Source of the DNA: a bacterium
Lineage (GTDB): Bacteria; JAMCPX01
Length of the DNA: 64,000 bases
NCBI GenBank assembly: GCA_021792615.1
Contig: JAJYUJ010000008.1
Coordinates: forward strand, 1-64,000
Reading direction: 5' to 3'
Shown here one piece after another: positions 16,401-25,302 of this stretch. The translations under genes and the position numbers were made by a program. Below the pieces are notes generated by a model, which was not told where the DNA came from, did no database searches, and was given only the letters and a program-made list of their open reading frames with translations. Position 1 is the first letter of the stretch, and each line of letters opens with the position of its first letter.

Positions 16401-16457
16401 CAACCCGAAAAAGACGATTAAAAAATAAGGAAACTCCCTTAGTGCATTTTTGGGTTA
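16401..16457. repeat. Minimal copy of the AACCCGAAAAATGC-end repeat family
   Basis: A 57-base palindromic unit. The left arm is AACCCGAAAAAGACGATTAA then AAAATAAGGAAACT; the right arm CCCTTAGTGCATTTTTGGGT ends in TA. The two arms correspond to the two termini of the longer copies joined directly, so this is the family without interior. The rest of 16366-16560 holds no gene. Confidence 0.7.
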
Positions 16458-16560
16458 TCCTGATTTCTTAACAATACGACATCGGTTCGTTCTTGTGCCT
16501 TCTCTGGATTTCTTGATCCATAGCGTTCTGCGTGGTATCCTTGGTTAAGGAGGTGTAGCG

Positions 16561-18078
16561 ATGGTTAAATTTTTAAGCATTGCTTTATCGATCCTGTCTT
16601 TGATAGTAGTTGTCCAGGGGTGTTCTGAAAACAAGTCATCGCCGCAGAGCGGTAACCCCTATCTTTCAAACAGTGCATGGCCTATTATTCACCACTCCAG
16701 TTCGCAGACCGCAAGCTCACCGTTCGCAGGTCCCGGAAGCCAGGCAGGCAGACCGCCCCGTGCTGATTTCATAACCTCCACGGTCCAGGGGACCGGTCCT
16801 GTTGTTTTTGACTCAAAAGGCAATGTACTTTTTGAGAAGGTCGCGATTTTGAACCAGGTACATATCTTCAGCAAGCTGGATCCGGTTACGCTGAATACTA
16901 TTACATCCTATACCGTCAATGTTTCAGCCTCGGATCCCTTGAACGGACTGTATTCTTTTGTTGATTACCATGACTGCTGGTGGAACGCGTACAATCAAAC
17001 CTTCTTAAGGTTGTGCTTTAACGGGAATTCCATAGTCCCGGATATGTCGATTAATCTTGCGGCGCTTTATCCCACGCAGATTACATCTCAGGATTCCATC
17101 GTCAGTATGAATCCGCTGTATGCAAGCCCTGGTATGATGGACATAGCCTTTGTTACCGAAGGCCTTCAACCCGTACATCAGGGCGGGTATTTTACACAGA
17201 CCATTACCGGTGCGAAGGTCGGGGTAATGCGTATCAACAGCGACCGCAGTATAAGCCTCTTTATGCAGGATTTCCCCAATGAGGACATAACCAATAGCTT
17301 TGCCGTTTCTCCGGATGGCGGTATCTATGTCATAACGGACAAACATGCAGTAAAGCTCATGCTTCAGCAAACGTGCTCGTGCGGTGCGGATGCATTGAAG
17401 ATAGTTTGGGAAGTACCCTATGAGACGGGCTTGCCCATCCAGCAGATAGCCTGTCCCAATGCTACCCCGGATTGGGAGTGCAGAATTAATGTTATGTTGA
17501 ATGGCGGCAGATTGAGTCCGGATGGCTCCGGCACAACGCCGACCCTCATGGATCACGGCAAGTACATGGTATTTGCTGATGGAGAACTTCCTCTGAAGCT
17601 GGTCGCCTTACGAACTACGGATGGCAGCGCTCTTCCCATCGATAAGCCTGTTCCGTTTACCGAAACAACGGCACAGACAGAAAATATCTGCGCGTCTTTC
17701 GGCAATACGTTTGTCATAGAGAACAACTACAGCCCCGGGGTTGCCGCCTATGAAATCACGGGTCAACCCGGCCAGGAAACGGTCAGACAGCTTTGGGTCA
17801 ATTACTCTGTCTTTGCTCCGAATGCTGTCCCTCTTATTGCGGGCGGCACGGACACGGTTTATGTGTACGAGATGCAGGGACCGAGTTTCTACCCGCTTAC
17901 GACAACAACGCAGCAATGGTTTGTAACGGCACTCGATCTCGGAACAGGTGCCGTTGTATGGAGAAAACCCATTGGCAGCAATATTCCGTATAACAGCATT
18001 TACGCGCCGCTTTCCCTCGATAACAAGCAACAAATTTATATAGGTCTTTTCGGCGGCTTGCTGAGGATCCGTCAGTAG
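16561..18078 (+). CDS. Lipoprotein with beta-propeller-like repeats
   Basis: A 505-residue lipoprotein. Hydrophobic signal then VVVQGC with acylated Cys21, followed by a Ser/Gly/Pro-rich linker to about residue 70. The body has repeated strands with Gly-Gly-X-Tyr and 'DGGIYVITDKHAVKLM'-type blades (GPVVFDSKGNVLFEKV; VSPDGGIYVITDK; DLGTGAVVWRKPIGSNIPYN; DNKQQIYIGLFGGLLRIRQ), as in PQQ-like propellers. Cysteines occur in pairs (TCSCGAD; ACPNATPDWECR) and may form disulfides. It is preceded by AAGGAGGTG and appears to stand alone. It resembles in kind, not closely in sequence, the propeller lipoprotein at 26413-27990. Confidence 0.75.
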   Translation: MVKFLSIALSILSLIVVVQGCSENKSSPQSGNPYLSNSAWPIIHHSSSQTASSPFAGPGSQAGRPPRADFITSTVQGTGPVVFDSKGNVLFEKVAILNQVHIFSKLDPVTLNTITSYTVNVSASDPLNGLYSFVDYHDCWWNAYNQTFLRLCFNGNSIVPDMSINLAALYPTQITSQDSIVSMNPLYASPGMMDIAFVTEGLQPVHQGGYFTQTITGAKVGVMRINSDRSISLFMQDFPNEDITNSFAVSPDGGIYVITDKHAVKLMLQQTCSCGADALKIVWEVPYETGLPIQQIACPNATPDWECRINVMLNGGRLSPDGSGTTPTLMDHGKYMVFADGELPLKLVALRTTDGSALPIDKPVPFTETTAQTENICASFGNTFVIENNYSPGVAAYEITGQPGQETVRQLWVNYSVFAPNAVPLIAGGTDTVYVYEMQGPSFYPLTTTTQQWFVTALDLGTGAVVWRKPIGSNIPYNSIYAPLSLDNKQQIYIGLFGGLLRIRQ

Positions 18079-18161
18079 GCAAGTAATTTTGCATGTACCC
18101 GGGACAGTGAACCCGAAACATGAGATGAAAGAATTGTTTAAAAGGAAAACAGGGAGGAACG

Positions 18162-18944
18162 ATGGGTATAGTTGAATACAAGAAAAAAGCCGCGCTCGGT
18201 ATTATTACCATGAACAGGCCGGATGCCATGAACGCCATCAACGCTGAACTCGGCAATGCTTTATTAAAGTCACTTATCGATGCGGAATACGATAAAGAGG
18301 TAAGGGCCATCATGCTTACCGGGACAGGAAGGGCATTCTCAAGCGGAGGGGATGTAAAAGCGATGCTCGCCAGTGCAGAGCCAAAGGGAAAGTTTTTCAA
18401 GGAGCTCACCGTTTATTTGAACGGGATCATCAACACCATACTCATGATGCGGAAACCGGTCATAGCAGGCATGAACGGTGCGGCTGCGGGTGCCGGGGTA
18501 AGCCTCGCACTCGCCTGCGATCTCGTCACTGCCGCCCGTTCTTCACGGTTCAACCTTGCATACACCAAAATAGGTCTTACGCCTGACGGCGGTGCAACGG
18601 CCATGCTCGCACACCATGTCGGGCCGAAAAGGGCCATGGAATACATCATGTTAAACCCCGACATCACCGCAGAGAAGGCATTGGAGATCGGACTGGTCAA
18701 CAGGGTTTTTGATGATGCCACCTTTATGGAGCAGACGATATCGTTTGCACAGGCTCTTGCCGGCGGGCCTACCGTTGCGTTCGCATATACGAAACGTACC
18801 ATGAACCACGCATACCCGGGGCCGCTGGAACGGATACTCGAACTCGAGCGGGAAGGCATAGCTGCCTGCGGATCCACGGAGGACTTCAAAGAGGCGAGCG
18901 CAGCCTTTGCAGAAAAGCGTACCCCGGTATTCAAGGGCAGTTAA
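18162..18944 (+). CDS. Enoyl-CoA hydratase/isomerase family protein
   Basis: A 260-residue crotonase-fold protein, close to PaaG/PaaB-type hydratase-isomerases. The first oxyanion-hole segment is GRAFSSGGDVKAML, the second GMNGAAAGAGVSLALACDLV; FNLAYTKIGLTPDGGATAML carries an Asp where classical hydratases have the second catalytic Glu, and the first Glu position is also not conserved (GAAAGAG). This pattern occurs in the isomerase-like branch, so the reaction may be a double-bond shift rather than hydration. GGGAGG precedes the ATG. The TAA stop codon lies within the terminal bases of a 227-bp repeat copy that begins here. Confidence 0.88.
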   Translation: MGIVEYKKKAALGIITMNRPDAMNAINAELGNALLKSLIDAEYDKEVRAIMLTGTGRAFSSGGDVKAMLASAEPKGKFFKELTVYLNGIINTILMMRKPVIAGMNGAAAGAGVSLALACDLVTAARSSRFNLAYTKIGLTPDGGATAMLAHHVGPKRAMEYIMLNPDITAEKALEIGLVNRVFDDATFMEQTISFAQALAGGPTVAFAYTKRTMNHAYPGPLERILELEREGIAACGSTEDFKEASAAFAEKRTPVFKGS

Positions 18945-19167
18945 CCCGAAAAATGCGTTTGAAAAATAAGAAAGTTTAGGTGATGAGCGATAATCCCGCG
19001 TCAAATAAAGGTATTCTTCGAAAATCCGATGAGGAAACCATACCGGGTAATTGCATATAAACATACAGAGAACTTAAATCTCGTTTCTATAAAGAAACGT
19101 TTAGATATCAGGTGGATCGCGGGATTGAGCGAACAAGTAAACTTTCTTATTGCATTTTTCGGGTTAA
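18941..19167. repeat. 227-bp inverted-repeat element, copy A
   Basis: Starts TTAACCCGAAAAATGCGTTT and ends GCATTTTTCGGGTTAA. Internal landmarks, read from the left: GATGAGCGATAATCCCGCG, GGTAATTGCATATAAACATA and GGTGGATCGCGGGATTGAGC. It is the reverse-orientation twin of the copy at 53566-53792, with the same length. It contains no transposase. Both ends carry TTAA or TA, compatible with a TA target duplication as in Tc1/IS630-type MITEs. Confidence 0.8.
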
Positions 19168-19230
19168 CCCGGTGTTCTCTGCAAGAAAGGAAGATATCCG
19201 CCTTTTATTCCGAATACTACCAGTCCGCTG

Positions 19231-19411
19231 TTGACAAGCTGTTGAAAATGCCCCTGCATGTCATTGCATTGCGAGGAGTCCCGCCGGAGGCGGGACGACG
19301 AAGCAATCTGTAACTTATTGACATATAAAAACCGGAATTGCCCGACCCATCTTTGCCGTGTGCCCGCGTTTGCAATGACCGTAATTCGAGTTTTTCAACA
19401 GCCTGTTGATT
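19231..19411. repeat. Composite intergenic repeat with GTCATTGC-type core
   Basis: GCTGTTGAAAA (19238-19248) is the exact reverse complement of 19392-19402, and the match extends imperfectly outward. Between them is TGTCATTGCATTGCGAGGAG, a GC-rich hairpin (CCCGCC-GGA-GGCGGG), GACGAAGCAATCTG, and a distal TTTGCAATGACC. The GTCATTGCGAGGAG...GACGAAGCAATCT string is a widespread bacterial intergenic palindrome. No protein-coding content. Confidence 0.65.
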
Positions 19412-19433
19412 CCTGACTATTCTGTGCTATACT
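19406..19433 (+). promoter_or_regulatory. Promoter of mnmG
   Basis: TTGATT (19406-19411), a 16-base spacer and TATACT (19428-19433) preceded by TGC, i.e. an extended -10. Expected start of transcription is near 19440, 40 bases before the ATG. Confidence 0.6.
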
Positions 19434-19461
19434 TGTTTTTTATAAGCTTGAGACCGTAAAA

Positions 19462-19477
19462 TGTTTCATGTGAAACA
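19462..19477. promoter_or_regulatory. parS-like ParB-binding site
   Basis: TGTTTCATGTGAAACA is a perfect 16-base palindrome except for the central dinucleotide step, and differs from the parS consensus TGTTTCACGTGAAACA at one base. It lies 2 bases before the mnmG start codon. parS sites cluster near the origin, and mnmG is commonly close to parAB, so the place is right; parA and parB are not in the window. Confidence 0.6.
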
Positions 19478-19479
19478 CT

Positions 19480-21372
19480 ATGAAAACAATCAACTACGAT
19501 ACTGTTTATGATATTATTGTTGTAGGCGCCGGGCATGCCGGCATAGAGGCTGCGCTTGCGGGCGCACGCATGGGGTGTAATGTTTTACTGCTGACCGGTA
19601 ACCTGGACACCGTAGGCTATATGTCGTGTAACCCTGCCATAGGAGGTCTCGCCAAAGGACAGCTGGTCAAAGAGATCGATGCGCTCGGCGGGCAGATGGC
19701 AAAAACAACGGATTATGCAGGCATCCATTTCAGGCGTCTGAATACCAACAAAGGTCCTGCTGTCCGTGGCAACCGCGCACAGTGCGACAGGGTCATGTAC
19801 CGGACCTTTATGAAAAAGGTCATAGAACAACAGGATGGTATTGATCTGAAACAGGCGACGGTTACCGGCATCATTGCCCGGAATAAAACCGTTCAAGGGG
19901 TGGAAACATCCCTCGGACTTAACTTTTATGGTAAAACGGTAATTCTTACAACCGGCACGTTCCTCAACGGACTTATCCACATAGGTCTCACGCATTTCCC
20001 GGCAGGCAGGGCAGGGGAGCCGCCTTCGATAGGCTTATCCGACAGCCTGACAAGTCTTGGGTTTACCATAGGCAGGCTCAAAACAGGGACCACTCCCCGG
20101 CTTGACGCAAAAACCATCGATTTTTCCGTGCTGGAACCCCAGCACAGCGATATTCCTCCTATTCCCTTTTCTTTTTCCACAGAAAAGATCACAAACCCCC
20201 TTGTCGCATGCTACATGACGTACACGAATGAGCAGGCGCACAACTTTATCCTTTCCGGCCTTGACAGGTCTCCGCTCTATTCCGGGATCATCAAAGGGAC
20301 AGGTGCCCGGTATTGCCCGTCTATCGAAGATAAGGTAGTTAAATTCAAGGACAAACAGAGGCACCAGATATTTCTGGAGCCCGAGGGCTATCAGACAAAA
20401 GAGGTATACCCCAATGGACTTGCGACAAGCTTGCCCTACGATATACAATTAAAAATGCTCAGGGCAATAAAGGGACTCGAAAAGGTCGAAATCATGAGAC
20501 CCGGCTATGCCATAGAGTACGACTTTGTCGATCCGACCCAGCTCTACCCGACACTGGAAACAAAGCTTGTTCACGGCCTTTATCACGCAGGTCAGATAAA
20601 CGGTACTTCCGGGTATGAAGAGGCTGCTGCACAGGGGATCGTCGCAGGCATCAATGCGGCATTGCAGATTCAGCATAAAGAGCAGCTTATTATAACCCGG
20701 CAACAGGCCTACATCGGCGTGCTTATAGATGACCTTGTAACAAAAGGGACTCAGGAGCCGTACAGAATGTTTACATCAAGGGCCGAGCACAGACTTATTT
20801 TAAGAGAGGACAACGCCGATATGCGCCTCAGTGATATCGGCCGGTCAACAGGGCTCCTCGGTGAAAAGGACTATCGTCTTTTTGTTCAAAGGCGCGAGCA
20901 GTACAATGACATGCTGGGTAAACTCCAGTCCAAAAAGATAAAAGGTGAAACAGCCAAAAGTATTTTAATTCAAGCAGGTTACGCAGAGATCTCCGACACA
21001 ACGACCCCATATCAACTTCTTAAAAGGCCCAATATAACAATAAAACACCTGGAATCCATTGAACCATGGCTTTTACCTATAAACAGTGCTCTTAAAGATG
21101 CCCTCGAGGTAGAAGTAAAATATGACGGCTATATCAAAAGGGAACTGGAGTTTATAAGCAGGCTTTCAAAGCTTGAGCATACCCGAATACCGGCTTCATT
21201 CACCTTCAGCGGCATCCCGGGTTTATCTACGGAAATAAAAGAAAAGCTCAACAAGTTCAAACCAATTACCCTTGGGCAGGCATCGCGGATATCGGGTATT
21301 ACACCTGCGGCAATAGCAATACTCGATGTGTATATAAAAAGATTCAGAACTCAGCGGCCTCCGGAAGAATAA
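19480..21372 (+). CDS. mnmG: tRNA uridine-5-carboxymethylaminomethyl modification enzyme MnmG (GidA)
   Basis: A 630-residue FAD- and NADH-dependent enzyme that, with MnmE, modifies the wobble uridine of certain tRNAs. The dinucleotide-binding start [20 protein letters not shown], the family motif [20 protein letters not shown], the [14 protein letters not shown] segment and [12 protein letters not shown] are all intact, and the C-terminal helical domain that contacts tRNA and MnmE is complete. The partner mnmE is 15 kb away next to dnaA. A parS-like site sits in the leader. Confidence 0.97.
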   Translation: MKTINYDTVYDIIVVGAGHAGIEAALAGARMGCNVLLLTGNLDTVGYMSCNPAIGGLAKGQLVKEIDALGGQMAKTTDYAGIHFRRLNTNKGPAVRGNRAQCDRVMYRTFMKKVIEQQDGIDLKQATVTGIIARNKTVQGVETSLGLNFYGKTVILTTGTFLNGLIHIGLTHFPAGRAGEPPSIGLSDSLTSLGFTIGRLKTGTTPRLDAKTIDFSVLEPQHSDIPPIPFSFSTEKITNPLVACYMTYTNEQAHNFILSGLDRSPLYSGIIKGTGARYCPSIEDKVVKFKDKQRHQIFLEPEGYQTKEVYPNGLATSLPYDIQLKMLRAIKGLEKVEIMRPGYAIEYDFVDPTQLYPTLETKLVHGLYHAGQINGTSGYEEAAAQGIVAGINAALQIQHKEQLIITRQQAYIGVLIDDLVTKGTQEPYRMFTSRAEHRLILREDNADMRLSDIGRSTGLLGEKDYRLFVQRREQYNDMLGKLQSKKIKGETAKSILIQAGYAEISDTTTPYQLLKRPNITIKHLESIEPWLLPINSALKDALEVEVKYDGYIKRELEFISRLSKLEHTRIPASFTFSGIPGLSTEIKEKLNKFKPITLGQASRISGITPAAIAILDVYIKRFRTQRPPEE

Positions 21373-21436
21373 CCCTTCACCTGACTCCTGCTCATACTAT
21401 AGACAAAATTTATTCTATGCTTATATACTATAGGAT

Positions 21437-23641
21437 ATGACGAAATATCAGGTAACCCAATGGTTTGAAACACATACGTTTCACAGCCAGGATTTCTCAA
21501 ATCTCCAGTCTCTTTTACTGTTGAAACAAAAGAGGGGGCTGAAGATCAGCCTCTGCCTGCCGACACTGAATGAAGAGACAACCATAGGAAATATCATAAC
21601 AACATTAAAAACCGCACTCTACGATGATATCGGGCTGCTCGATGAGATCGTTGTGATCGACAGCGCTTCAAGCGACAAAACACGGGATATTGCACAAACG
21701 CTCGGTGCAAAGGTTTACCTGCATAAGGATATCATGCCCTCGCTCGGCACCTATAAAGGCAAAGGCGAGGCACTGTTCAAAAGCCTGTACGTGCTCGAGG
21801 GCGATATCATCGTCTGGATAGATGCCGATATACGAAACATGGATCCGAGATTTGTCTATGGCCTTATAGGGCCGCTCCTGAGAAACGAGCACATCCTGTT
21901 TACCAAAGGGTTTTATGTCCGGCCCATTCTGTCCGGAAACGACCTGAAACCTGTTGGCGGCGGCAGGGTTACAGAGCTGCTTGCCCGGCCGCTTTTCAAT
22001 GCTTTTTACCCGGAGCTCGCCGGATTTATACAACCCCTCGCAGGCGAGTACGCCGGATTCAAGCACGTGTTCGGGCAAATCCCCTTCCCCACGGGATATG
22101 GGGTGGAAACCGGTATGCTTATATCCTTGTTGAAACTTATCGGGATAGATGCAATGGCCCAGGTCGATCTGGAAATGCGAATACACAGAAACCAGAGATT
22201 GACCGATCTGAGCAAAATGTCTTTCGGCATACTGCAAACCTTCATGAAAAGGCTACAGGAAGATAATAAGGTAGAACTCCATGAGAAACTGAACATGGAA
22301 TATTTTCAATCACTGTTGTCATCCGGCGTCAGTAAGATTGATAAATTGATGCTGGAAGAATACGAGCGCGCCCCCGTTGCATCACTGAAGCCTGTTGCAG
22401 AATCTCAACCTTTACCCCGCGTCAAGGTCTCGGCGGAGCAGGGCGATTTTGACATCATGATAGGTATTCCAAGTTTCAACAATGCAGATACCATTTCGCA
22501 TGTACTTGAAGCTGTGACCATCGGGGTTGAAAAATATTTTCCGTCGAGCCGCTGCATCATCATCAATTCCGACGGCGGGTCCAGTGACGGGACACCGGAT
22601 ATCGTAAAAACATTCAAGCAAAGAAGTCCGAATATCGTCTACATGACCCATCCCCTGTTTACGGTCCATAAACTCTCTATCCCGTATACAGGCATTCCCG
22701 GGAAAGGCAGTGCCGTAAAACTCATACTGGAGAAAGCTGTGGAGTTCAAAGCAAAGGCATGTGTGCTTGTGGACGCTGACCTCCGCAGCATTTCCCCGGA
22801 GTGGCTGGAAAATCTGCTTGGTCCGGTTATTTATAATCAATACGATTTTGTCGCGCCCTATTATTCGCGGTATAAGTATGACGGTACGATAACGAACATG
22901 ATCGTTTATCCTCTTACAACCGCATTGTACGGTAAATCCCTCCGTCAACCGATAGGAGGGGATTTCTGCATATCTCAAAACCTATTTAAGCTGTATCTGG
23001 AGCAGCCTGTCTGGGCCACGGATATAGCACGGTTCGGCATTGATATATGGCTGTCGACGCTCGCCATTGCCGGAGGGCATCAGGTGTGCCAGTCTTATCT
23101 CGGCACCAAGATACATAAAGCCAAAGATCCCGCGCTGGATCTTGTAAATATGTTCATGCAGGTCGTCGGAACGACCTTCATGCTTATGGAGACATACGAC
23201 AAGGCTTGGGCTGGATTACATGATGTCGATCCAATACCTTTATACGGTTTTGTCTATGAGGCAGTACCCGAGCCGATCAGTGTTGATGTCGAAAGGATGC
23301 AGCGGCACTTCGACGAAGAATTGCCGGAGATTGACAATATACTGCGCATGATATTATCAAATGATGTATACGGGAACGTGATGGCGTTGATACATAAGAA
23401 AGAGTTCCCCGACGATCTCTGGGCAGCGGTCATCTACGAATTCGCCTACGCTTTTCATAAAAAAAAGATAGACAGGACATCATTGTTGAAAACCATGGTG
23501 CCGCTTTACCTCGGGAAGGTCGCATCTTTTGTATACAAGACCCTTTATTCGTCTGCAACGCAGGCCGAAGAATCCGTGGGGGACATCGTAAAGAGCTTTG
23601 TAAAACAAAAAAAGTATCTGGAGGATCTATGGAAAGGGTGA
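21437..23641 (+). CDS. Double glycosyltransferase, N-terminal domain like glucosyl-3-phosphoglycerate synthase
   Basis: A 734-residue cytosolic protein with two GT-A domains. Domain 1 (about residues 35-300) has the GT81/GpgS pattern: LCLPTLNEETTIGNII, VIDSASSDKT, KGKGEAL, WIDADIRNMDP with the metal-binding Asp residues at 129-131, then GGGRVTELLARPL and GYGVETGML; such enzymes make glucosyl-3-phosphoglycerate, a precursor of glucosylglycerate. Domain 2 (about 333-600) repeats the fold (IMIGIPSFNNADTISHV; INSDGGSSDGT; GKGSAVKL; VDADLRSISPEW at 445; TDIARFGIDIWL), as in other GT2-like retaining enzymes of the same clan. The last 130 residues are helical. Fusion of the two is unusual. No phosphatase (gpgP) gene is adjacent. 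Confidence 0.78.
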   Translation: MTKYQVTQWFETHTFHSQDFSNLQSLLLLKQKRGLKISLCLPTLNEETTIGNIITTLKTALYDDIGLLDEIVVIDSASSDKTRDIAQTLGAKVYLHKDIMPSLGTYKGKGEALFKSLYVLEGDIIVWIDADIRNMDPRFVYGLIGPLLRNEHILFTKGFYVRPILSGNDLKPVGGGRVTELLARPLFNAFYPELAGFIQPLAGEYAGFKHVFGQIPFPTGYGVETGMLISLLKLIGIDAMAQVDLEMRIHRNQRLTDLSKMSFGILQTFMKRLQEDNKVELHEKLNMEYFQSLLSSGVSKIDKLMLEEYERAPVASLKPVAESQPLPRVKVSAEQGDFDIMIGIPSFNNADTISHVLEAVTIGVEKYFPSSRCIIINSDGGSSDGTPDIVKTFKQRSPNIVYMTHPLFTVHKLSIPYTGIPGKGSAVKLILEKAVEFKAKACVLVDADLRSISPEWLENLLGPVIYNQYDFVAPYYSRYKYDGTITNMIVYPLTTALYGKSLRQPIGGDFCISQNLFKLYLEQPVWATDIARFGIDIWLSTLAIAGGHQVCQSYLGTKIHKAKDPALDLVNMFMQVVGTTFMLMETYDKAWAGLHDVDPIPLYGFVYEAVPEPISVDVERMQRHFDEELPEIDNILRMILSNDVYGNVMALIHKKEFPDDLWAAVIYEFAYAFHKKKIDRTSLLKTMVPLYLGKVASFVYKTLYSSATQAEESVGDIVKSFVKQKKYLEDLWKG

Positions 23642-23738
23642 CCAGCCGTCCATGTAAGCCGGGGTCATCCCGGTCATGCAAGGCCGTTGAGCGGATACGA
23701 ACGGCTCTTGCAAAATATTTGTTTAAAGGAGGACTACA

Positions 23739-24428
23739 ATGGAGTTTTTGAACACAATCATCATACAACCTTTTGTTGCCTGGTATCACACCGTGGTGAG
23801 CTATATACCGAATATCCTGACCATGCTGCTTGTCATTATAATAGGATTTATGCTTGCATGGCTTTTCAGACGGATTGCACGGTTTTTATTCAAGTTGCTG
23901 AAGGTCAACGAACTCGGTGAAAAAACCGGTCTTGCCGTAATATTCAGCGATAATTCTCTCAGCGGCATCGGTGAAAGATTCATTTATTGGTTTATCGTGT
24001 TCATTTTCCTCATGCTCGGTCTGAGCGCTCTGAAACTTGCACCTATTGATCACTTGATAACGGTTTTTTTCCTCTACCTGCCGAAACTCATTGCCGCTAT
24101 TGTCATATTCATTTCCGGTTATTTGCTCGCGGATTTCCTGGACCGTATCATGGTGCTTGCTGCGGTCGGCTCTCATCTACCCCATGCAAAAGCAATCGGC
24201 AGGCTGACAAAACTCGCCGTCGTCATATTCTTTGTGTTCATTTCTCTTGACCTGCTTGAGATAGGGAAAAACGTAATCGTCGCTGCGTTCTCCATCATTT
24301 TTGGCGGTGTTGTGCTGGGGCTTGCAATAGCATTCGGATTTGGTGCGAAGGACATTGTAAGGGCATGGCTTGAAAAGCAGATAAAGGATTCGAACAACCA
24401 CAAGGACGACGGCATATCGCACCTGTGA
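23739..24428 (+). CDS. Membrane protein with conserved TM-helix repeats (MscS-related)
   Basis: A 229-residue protein with five or six hydrophobic segments. Repeats of the 'conserved TM helix' (PF05552) type are visible: SYIPNILTMLLVIIIGFMLAW and FLYLPKLIAAIVIFISGYLL, ending with FGGVVLGLAIAFGFGAKD, which resembles the pore helix of small mechanosensitive channels. The cytoplasmic beta domain of full MscS is absent, so this is the short form. A strong AAAGGAGG precedes the ATG. A role in osmotic adjustment would match the adjacent compatible-solute-type glycosyltransferase, but this is inference. Confidence 0.8.
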   Translation: MEFLNTIIIQPFVAWYHTVVSYIPNILTMLLVIIIGFMLAWLFRRIARFLFKLLKVNELGEKTGLAVIFSDNSLSGIGERFIYWFIVFIFLMLGLSALKLAPIDHLITVFFLYLPKLIAAIVIFISGYLLADFLDRIMVLAAVGSHLPHAKAIGRLTKLAVVIFFVFISLDLLEIGKNVIVAAFSIIFGGVVLGLAIAFGFGAKDIVRAWLEKQIKDSNNHKDDGISHL

Positions 24429-24472
24429 GGAATAAACCGAATTAAGTAAAGATACATTTATTCCTGCTCAAA

Positions 24473-24549
24473 TGGTGTGCCTGGCGCGATTCGAACGCGC
24501 GACCCACAGCTTAGAAGGCTGTTGCTCTATCCACCTGAGCTACAGGCAC
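24473..24549 (-). tRNA. tRNA-Arg (anticodon TCT)
   Basis: The minus strand folds as a complete cloverleaf: acceptor GTGCCTG paired with CAGGCAC, D-arm with AGCTCAGGTGGATAGAGC, anticodon arm ACAGC-CTTCTAA-GCTGT with anticodon TCT, and T-arm GCGCGTTCGAATCGCGC. Discriminator A and the CCA end are encoded. Confidence 0.97.
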
Positions 24550-24580
24550 ATCTTTCCGAAAGTAAATCATTCATACAACA

Positions 24581-24656
24581 TCGGGGCGAGCCGATTTGAA
24601 CGGCCGACCTCTTGCTCCCAAGGCAAGCGCTCTGGACCAGGCTGAGCTACGCCCCG
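24581..24656 (-). tRNA. tRNA-Pro (anticodon TGG)
   Basis: Acceptor CGGGGCG pairs with CGCCCCG; the anticodon arm is CTTGC-CTTGGGA-GCAAG, anticodon TGG. The T-arm is GGCCGTTCAAATCGGCT. CCA is not encoded. The 5' half of the gene is repeated 158 bases upstream. Confidence 0.95.
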
Positions 24657-24931
24657 CTAATAATAATACCTACCAACTTTCCTGGTTAATCTCAACCTTG
24701 CCTTGTCCGCCCGCCCGCTCACCTTCTCGCGGGCGTGAACAAACCTGAGGCTCTTTCTTCATCACCTCGTTCACCCCAAGGCAAGCGCTCTGGACCAGGC
24801 TGAGCTACGCCCCGCTAATACATTACCTATCAAATTCTCTCAGCCTTCACCATAATTGCCTTGTCCGCCCGCCTGCTCACCTTCTCGCAGGCGTGAACAA
24901 TCGTGAGGCTCTTTCTTCATCGCCTCGTTTA
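24617..24931 (-). repeat. Tandem 158-bp duplication including the 5' half of tRNA-Pro
   Basis: The 42 bases from the tRNA 5' end to the anticodon loop (24617-24658) recur at 24775-24816 with no differences. The following approximately 115 bases are similar in both copies (24659-24774 and 24817-24931). Each unit holds a hairpin with the same loop TCACCTTCTC: stem GCCCGC/GCGGGC at 24713-24734 and GCCTGC/GCAGGC at 24871-24892. The second copy shows a C-G to T-A change on both sides of the stem. Confidence 0.85.
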
Positions 24932-25095
24932 TTGCATATTAATAGTAACAACAATGACCGAGAAATGCAATACTGAAACCATACAATGATTATTTTCCTT
25001 TATTCAAGTACAACTCTACGTGCTATCCTGTACGGAGCTAGTTTAAGTACCGTTCTAAATAAATTATGTATTAAATTACATATAAGGAGAGTGCT

Positions 25096-25302
25096 ATGGC
25101 AAAGACAACCGTTGATATAGATGAGAATCTTTTAAAGGAAGCACGCAAAATCACCCATCTGAAAACGAAGAAGGCTATCATTGAAAGAGGCATCCGAGAA
25201 CTTCTGAGGATAAATTCTCAGGAGCTCTTGAAGCAGGAACTCGGATCTTTCGATATCGAACTTTCACTTGATGAACTAAACAAGAAAAGGAGGCAAATAT
25301 GA
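25096..25302 (+). CDS. VapB-type antitoxin
   Basis: A 68-residue ribbon-helix-helix protein of the VapB/DUF2191 kind. TTVDIDENLLKEARKITHLKTKKAIIERGIRELL gives the beta-strand and two helices that bind operator DNA; FDIELSLDELNKKRR is the acidic-then-basic C-terminal segment that normally wraps around a VapC toxin. AAGGAGA is 8 bases upstream. The stop overlaps the next start as ATGA, the usual vapB-vapC junction, but what follows is not vapC. Confidence 0.85.
   Translation: MAKTTVDIDENLLKEARKITHLKTKKAIIERGIRELLRINSQELLKQELGSFDIELSLDELNKKRRQI

Noticed and set aside
24471-25095. Integrated element between the tRNA genes
   Set aside because: No integrase and no 3'-end tRNA duplication; the repeated part is the 5' half, unlike usual attachment sites.
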